Both the position numbers and the translations under genes were made by a program. Below the pieces are notes generated by a model. The model had not been told where the DNA came from. It was given only the letters and a program-made list of their open reading frames with translations, and did not search any database. From Verrucomicrobia bacterium Tous-C9LFEB (GTDB lineage Bacteria > Verrucomicrobiota > Verrucomicrobiia > Methylacidiphilales > UBA1321), in contig NEUU01000002.1 in NCBI GenBank assembly GCA_002304345.1, positions 62,001-126,000 of the forward strand: a DNA stretch of 64,000 nt, given 5' to 3'. Shown here piece by piece: positions 60,106 to 64,000 of this stretch (positions are counted from its first letter, which is position 1; every line of letters begins with the position of its first letter).

Positions 60106-61586
60106 GAGGTTGTCCTCCGCGCTAAAAATTCCTTCACCGCGATGCGGTCATCAAAAGGGGTGAACTTGCCCGCGATCTCCTGAGTGGACTCGTGTCCCTT
60201 GCCCGCCACGCAAATAATGTCGCCGGGCTGCGCCAGGGCGAGCGCCCGCGCAATGGCTTCGCGCCGGTCGGGTAGGCGGGAGTAATTCGTAGCCGAACCC
60301 ACGCCAGCAACCATATCGTCGAGAATCTTTTCGATGGATTCATCGCGCGGATTATCCGCCGTGAAGATTGCTTCGTCCGCCAATTCCACCGCCGCGCGCG
60401 CCATCTTGGGCCGCTTGGTGACATCGCGATTGCCACCACAACCAACAACGATGATCAAACGTCCACGACACAGCGGCCGCAACACCTGCAAGGCTTTGCT
60501 TACCGCATCGTCGGTATGCGCGTAATCGACCACGGCCGTGACGCCGTCCTGCGAGGCAAAGCATTCCAAACGACCGGGAGCCGAATGCACCGAGGCCAGC
60601 TTTGCCACAATCGCTTCGGCATCCACCCCGGCGGCGAGCGCCGCACCGGCGGCGGCAAAGGCATTGGAGGCGTTGAAGCTGCCAAGCAACGGCAAGCGCA
60701 ACGGATAACTCTTGCCCAAAATGACAACCTCGCCAGTAATGCCTCGCGCGGAATAGGTCACGTTACGACCGAAAATCTCTACGTCTTCGCGTGCGACAGA
60801 ATAACGGATCTGACGCACCGCCTTGGACAAGGATCGCGAGATACGCTCGCTATAGGAATCGTCCGCATTCAATACGGCGACGCCGGAACTGCGTGAGCGA
60901 TCAAGATTCTGGAAGAGGAGTTTCTTCGCATCGAAATAATTCTCCATCGTACCGTGATAATCGAGGTGATCCTGCGTGAGATTGGTAAACACGCCGACAC
61001 TGTATTCGATCGGCAACACACGCCCCTGCGCCAGCGCATGCGAGGAGACCTCCATGACGAGACTCTTGCATTGCGCGGAAACCATCATGGCCAGCAATTC
61101 GTGCAGGTCCGAACCTTCCGGCGTCGTACGCTTCGCAGGAAGGATGCGCTGGCCAATCTCGTACTGCACGGTGCCGATCAAACCGACCGTGGACCCCGCA
61201 CTTTCGAGTAATTGCTTCGTGAGATACGCGGTCGTGGTCTTGCCGTTGGTTCCGGTGATGCCGATCGTCTGTAGCTTGCGGTCGGGACGACCATAATACG
61301 TGGCAGCCATGCGAGCCAGCGCGCGACGCGCATCCGGCACGGCGATGTAGGTCGGGCCCAGACGGCCCATGAGGCTGGCGTCTTCAAGCACGATGGCGGC
61401 GGCGCCACGGTCGCACACTTCGGGAATGAATTGATGCCCGTCCAGATGCGCCCCACGCCACGCGAAGAACACATCGTTCGCGGCCACCCGGCGCGAATCG
61501 TAGCGAAGCGCGGCGATCTCGCGATCAAGGTTGCCCCCGAGCACGACGCCCTTGCTTTCGGCGGGAAGGAGTTCAGCTAGTTTCAT
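60102..61586 (-). CDS. murE: UDP-MurNAc-dipeptide--meso-diaminopimelate ligase
   Basis: A 494-residue Mur ligase: IAALRYDSRRVAANDVFFAWRG, the P-loop IGITGTNGKTTTAYLTKQLL, NLTQDHLDYHGTMENYFDAKKLLF, and the C-terminal VVDYAHTDDAVSKALQVLRPL. TADNPRDESIEKI contains the DNPR motif that marks enzymes adding meso-diaminopimelate rather than lysine, so the wall is expected to be the DAP type. ATG 61586 overlaps the ftsI stop (ATGA). The longer reading to 62132 lies inside ftsI and is rejected. Confidence 0.97.
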   Translation of the reverse strand: MKLAELLPAESKGVVLGGNLDREIAALRYDSRRVAANDVFFAWRGAHLDGHQFIPEVCDRGAAAIVLEDASLMGRLGPTYIAVPDARRALARMAATYYGRPDRKLQTIGITGTNGKTTTAYLTKQLLESAGSTVGLIGTVQYEIGQRILPAKRTTPEGSDLHELLAMMVSAQCKSLVMEVSSHALAQGRVLPIEYSVGVFTNLTQDHLDYHGTMENYFDAKKLLFQNLDRSRSSGVAVLNADDSYSERISRSLSKAVRQIRYSVAREDVEIFGRNVTYSARGITGEVVILGKSYPLRLPLLGSFNASNAFAAAGAALAAGVDAEAIVAKLASVHSAPGRLECFASQDGVTAVVDYAHTDDAVSKALQVLRPLCRGRLIIVVGCGGNRDVTKRPKMARAAVELADEAIFTADNPRDESIEKILDDMVAGVGSATNYSRLPDRREAIARALALAQPGDIICVAGKGHESTQEIAGKFTPFDDRIAVKEFLARRTTS

Positions 61587-63292
61587 AGCTTGGCCTGCGT
61601 CACGCCCGCAGTCTCCTTCTTGGGTTCGAGGTTCAGGCACTGGACAATCTTTTTGCTCATCTCGGCAAACGCGGGCGCGGCGACCTGACCGCCGTAGTAC
61701 TGCTTGCCCTTCGGTTCGTCGACCATGACAAGCATGACGAACTGGGGGTTCTCCGCCGGGAGATAACCGATGAACGAAGCGACATACTTTTCCTTCGAGT
61801 ATTCGCCATTCACAAACTTTTGCGCCGTGCCGGTCTTGCCCGCCACGGTGAAACCAGGAACAGACGCCGCCTGTGCCGTACCCTGATCGGAAACAACATC
61901 CTCGAGCGATTGGGTCATCATGCGGGCCGTGCTCGGGGCGATGACCTGCCGCACCATGCGCGGGCTGTAAATTTCCACCACACGACCTTCGCTGTCGTTG
62001 ACCTGCTTGACGATGCGCGGAGTCATCAGCGCTCCACCGTTCGCAACCGCCGACATGGCGCTGATCATTTGCAGCGGCGTGGCCGCCACGCCCTGCCCCA
62101 TCGGGACGCGCGTGATGGAGACCTTGGACCACTGACTGAGCGGCCGCAGGATGCCCGCCGATTCGCCCTGACGCGACAGAATGCCAGTGACCCGGCCAAA
62201 GCCAAAGGCTTGCAAATAGGGGAAAAGTTTTTCCTGACCGAGCATGAGCGCGATCTTGCCCGTGCCGATGTTACTGGATTTGGCGATGACTTCCCGGACG
62301 GTCATCATGCCGTAGCGTTCATGATCGTGCAGCGTGAAACCGCCATAGTAGAACTCGCCGTTCTCGCAGAAAATCGGAGTTCCGAGAGTCACGACGCCCT
62401 CATTAATGGCCGCCGCAATACTGACCGCCTTGAAGGTGGAACCTGGCTCAAACGTATCGGTGATGCAACGATTGCGCATTTGCTCTGGCTTCGCGCCGCG
62501 GCGTTCATTCGGATCGAAAGTGGGGCGATTCGCCATCGCGAGGATCTCGCCGGTGCGGGGCCGCATGACAATCACGAACGCACCCGCCGGTTGGTATTTC
62601 TGCACGAGCTTGTCGAGCTGATCCTCGATGATGTGCTGGATGCTGAGATCAATGGTGAGCGCGACCTGCATCCCGTCGACCGGTTGCAAATCCTTGCGGC
62701 GATATGCGGCGATTTCCTTGCCCTTGCGGTCCTTCTCGATCCACAGCTCGCCGGGGATGCCGCGCAGATAGGAGTTCATCTGCTTTTCAATACCGCTCGC
62801 GCCGCGATTGTCGTCACCGAGGAAGCCAATCAAATGACTGGCGTGTGCGCCATTGGGGTAACTGCGGACGGACGTTTCCTTGAAAATCAAGTTACGTACC
62901 TTCAGCTCGCGCAGGGCGACAACCATCTTTTCCTCCACGTCCTTGCGTAGCGGCAGGTAGCGGGCCTCGGGATTGTAGGATTTGGCCAGTTGATCGGCAG
63001 GCAATTCGAGGATAGAAGCGATTTGCTTGAGCGTTTCCTCGGGATCTTTCAGGTCCTGGCAATCGAGATAAATGTCGTTGATGATCCGGGTCTGGGCGAG
63101 CGTGTTGAAGGCGGAATCGACGATCGCTCCGCGGTGCGGCGGCAGCTCAATCCGGCGCAAATGATTGTTGATCGCGAGGTCCTGATACTTCTCGTGATCG
63201 ACAAGCATGATCTGCACGAGACGCAGTGAGACCAGCGTGAACCCGAATGCCAGGAACACGATGACGTAAAGCGCTCGTTGCCGATGATTCAT
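61583..63292 (-). CDS. ftsI: Septal transpeptidase FtsI (PBP3)
   Basis: A 569-residue class B penicillin-binding protein. One N-terminal membrane helix (about 8-30) leads to the dimerisation region (IELPPHRGAIVDSAFNTLAQT) and the transpeptidase domain with STFK in FEPGSTFKAVS, SSN in AKSSNIGTGKIALML and KTGTA in VAGKTGTAQKF. It cross-links septal peptidoglycan as the partner of FtsW. ATG 63292 lies 15 nt after the nearer FtsL-like gene, and the stop overlaps murE. Length is typical. Confidence 0.96.
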   Translation of the reverse strand: MNHRQRALYVIVFLAFGFTLVSLRLVQIMLVDHEKYQDLAINNHLRRIELPPHRGAIVDSAFNTLAQTRIINDIYLDCQDLKDPEETLKQIASILELPADQLAKSYNPEARYLPLRKDVEEKMVVALRELKVRNLIFKETSVRSYPNGAHASHLIGFLGDDNRGASGIEKQMNSYLRGIPGELWIEKDRKGKEIAAYRRKDLQPVDGMQVALTIDLSIQHIIEDQLDKLVQKYQPAGAFVIVMRPRTGEILAMANRPTFDPNERRGAKPEQMRNRCITDTFEPGSTFKAVSIAAAINEGVVTLGTPIFCENGEFYYGGFTLHDHERYGMMTVREVIAKSSNIGTGKIALMLGQEKLFPYLQAFGFGRVTGILSRQGESAGILRPLSQWSKVSITRVPMGQGVAATPLQMISAMSAVANGGALMTPRIVKQVNDSEGRVVEIYSPRMVRQVIAPSTARMMTQSLEDVVSDQGTAQAASVPGFTVAGKTGTAQKFVNGEYSKEKYVASFIGYLPAENPQFVMLVMVDEPKGKQYYGGQVAAPAFAEMSKKIVQCLNLEPKKETAGVTQAKL

Positions 63293-63307
63293 CCGATGCG
63301 GTCAACC

Positions 63308-63667
63308 TTATCGCGGAGGTCGCTCCAGGTTTGGTGAGTAGGTTCGCGCCAGGCTCGCACCCGTGCCCAAATCACGCCGGACGACGAGCATTTCGCCGAC
63401 CGGAACCAAACCGTTGGCGGCCACCTTGCGCTGCAATTCCTGCGGCGAGGTCAGCCACGCGATATTGAGGCGCAATTGTTCGTTGCGCTTGAGAAGTTTT
63501 TCGAGTTCGCGCTTCTGCTGGGCCGACTCGTCGGCCAGCTTCATGGCCTGGTTCTTGTACATGATGTAGCTCAGGCCGAGCGCGAGGCAAAAGCCAATAA
63601 TGACCACGCACTTGAGCACCATGGCCCAGTGGAGAGATTGACTGTGTTTGAATTGGTTCCGGCTCAT
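63308..63667 (-). CDS. FtsL-like small bitopic division protein, copy 2
   Basis: 119 residues. A basic N terminus MSRNQFKHSQSLHWAMVLK is followed by a membrane helix (CVVIIGFCLALGLSYIMY, about 20-37) and a coiled-coil heptad region (KLADESAQQKRELEKLLKRNEQLRLNIAWL). The Pro-containing end includes SPQELQRKVAANGLVPVG. This is the layout of FtsL, which bridges FtsQ/FtsB and FtsW/FtsI, and the position directly before ftsI agrees. It is a close paralogue of the next gene upstream, 9 nt away, sharing MSRNQF and a leucine-zipper-like region. Which copy is the true FtsL is not clear. Confidence 0.78.
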   Translation of the reverse strand: MSRNQFKHSQSLHWAMVLKCVVIIGFCLALGLSYIMYKNQAMKLADESAQQKRELEKLLKRNEQLRLNIAWLTSPQELQRKVAANGLVPVGEMLVVRRDLGTGASLARTYSPNLERPPR

Positions 63668-63676
63668 ATAAAAAAA

Positions 63677-63997
63677 TTAACGACTGGCCACCTGATCGAT
63701 GTCGCGGCGAATCACGGGCATCTCGCTGATGGGAATCAATCCGCTGGTCGAGATACGGCTTTGCAAATGGCGGGGGGCATTGAGCCAGTCGATATTGCTT
63801 TTCAGTTGGTCATTACTGCGGACGATCTTGGCCAGGTCCTTGCGTCCCTGCGCGGCTTCTTCGGCCAACCGCATCTGCTGGTTCTTGGCCACCAGAAAAC
63901 TCAAGCCGACCAGGAGCAACACGGCAGCGATAACGACATACTTCAACACCTGCGTCCACTGCAGCGAGCGCGTGTCGCGAAATTGATTGCGGCTCAT
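63677..63997 (-). CDS. FtsL-like small bitopic division protein, copy 1
   Basis: 106 residues, with the same design as its neighbour. MSRNQFRDTRSLQWTQVLK is followed by one membrane helix (YVVIAAVLLLVGLSFLVAK) and a coiled coil (QMRLAEEAAQGRKDLAKIVRSNDQLKSNIDWLNAP). The end of the domain reads HLQSRISTSGLIPISEMPVIRRD, parallel to the copy 2 end (GLVPVGEMLVVRRD). The shared C-terminal motif G-L-(I/V)-P-(I/V)-(S/G)-E-M is a clear sign of duplication. The start is 3 nt from the window edge. In most dcw clusters rsmH and mraZ would lie just upstream; this is not visible here. Confidence 0.78.
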   Translation of the reverse strand: MSRNQFRDTRSLQWTQVLKYVVIAAVLLLVGLSFLVAKNQQMRLAEEAAQGRKDLAKIVRSNDQLKSNIDWLNAPRHLQSRISTSGLIPISEMPVIRRDIDQVASR

Positions 63998-64000
63998 AGC

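Noticed and set aside
61587-62132. N-terminal extension of murE by 182 codons
   Set aside because: It lies inside ftsI in another frame. murE homology starts exactly at ATG 61586, which overlaps the ftsI stop as ATGA.
1-64000. tRNA, rRNA or other classical structural RNA genes
   Set aside because: Reading the intergenic regions I found no cloverleaf with a GTTCGA-type T-loop and no rRNA-like segment. The gaps are filled with the repeat modules listed.

Overview
The window is GC-rich chromosomal DNA that I place in the phylum Verrucomicrobiota (PVC superphylum). The reasons are a long dcw cell-wall/division cluster with a MurC-MurB fusion and a very divergent FtsZ, two PEP-CTERM proteins, signal-peptide-bearing FecR-domain proteins with no sigma factor beside them, a 34-residue bS22/AURKAIP1-COX24-like basic protein, and many dispersed palindromic intergenic repeats. 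The genus cannot be read from the sequence. No rRNA, tRNA, CRISPR array, transposase or phage gene was seen.

Layout. 1-8.1 kb: the 5' end of folC (cut by the window edge), a small membrane protein, ctpA, tsaD, bioD, a putative glycosyltransferase, a secreted unknown and a serine acetyltransferase. 8.1-12.6 kb: a large RND exporter, divergent from a receiver-PATAN signalling protein and a Roadblock-like partner. 12.6-18.6 kb, minus strand: class V aminotransferase, cyclophilin, D,D-carboxypeptidase with LysM, TPR protein, bS22-like protein and hisG. 19-27 kb, minus strand: DUF2330-like membrane protein, Gfo/Idh/MocA oxidoreductase, cysteine desulfurase, class III aminotransferase and argG, separated by repeat-filled spacers. 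27.3-32.6 kb: rpsA, a PEP-CTERM protein, an IclR regulator and a divergent LamG-like PEP-CTERM protein. 32.8-38.7 kb: a YbaL/Kef-type antiporter, an LCAT-like lipase, lipA, a small membrane protein and an esterase. 38.8-44.6 kb: a tandem array of three FecR-domain secreted proteins. 44.6-46.2 kb: an acyltransferase and thrB, whose start codons overlap head to head.

46.3-64 kb is one uninterrupted minus-strand dcw cluster. In transcription order it holds two FtsL-like genes, ftsI, murE, murF, mraY, murD, a LysM membrane protein, ftsW, murG, murC-murB, ddl, ftsQ, ftsA and ftsZ. Several junctions are ATGA or TAATG overlaps, so translation is probably coupled. Together these genes make lipid II (MurE-F-D-C-B, Ddl, MraY, MurG) and the septal synthase and scaffold (FtsW, FtsI, FtsL, FtsQ, FtsA, FtsZ).

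The most unusual signals are as follows. (1) FtsZ has altered GTP-binding and T7-loop motifs but keeps a C-terminal tail peptide. (2) A short hairpin with a near-invariant GTGAC loop and differing complementary stems sits at, or close to, the 3' end of five minus-strand genes, always in the sense orientation. (3) Modular repeats lie 5' of genes, also always in the sense orientation. (4) The FecR triplet carries a nearly identical 128-nt block. (5) One repeat lies inside the cysteine desulfurase coding sequence.
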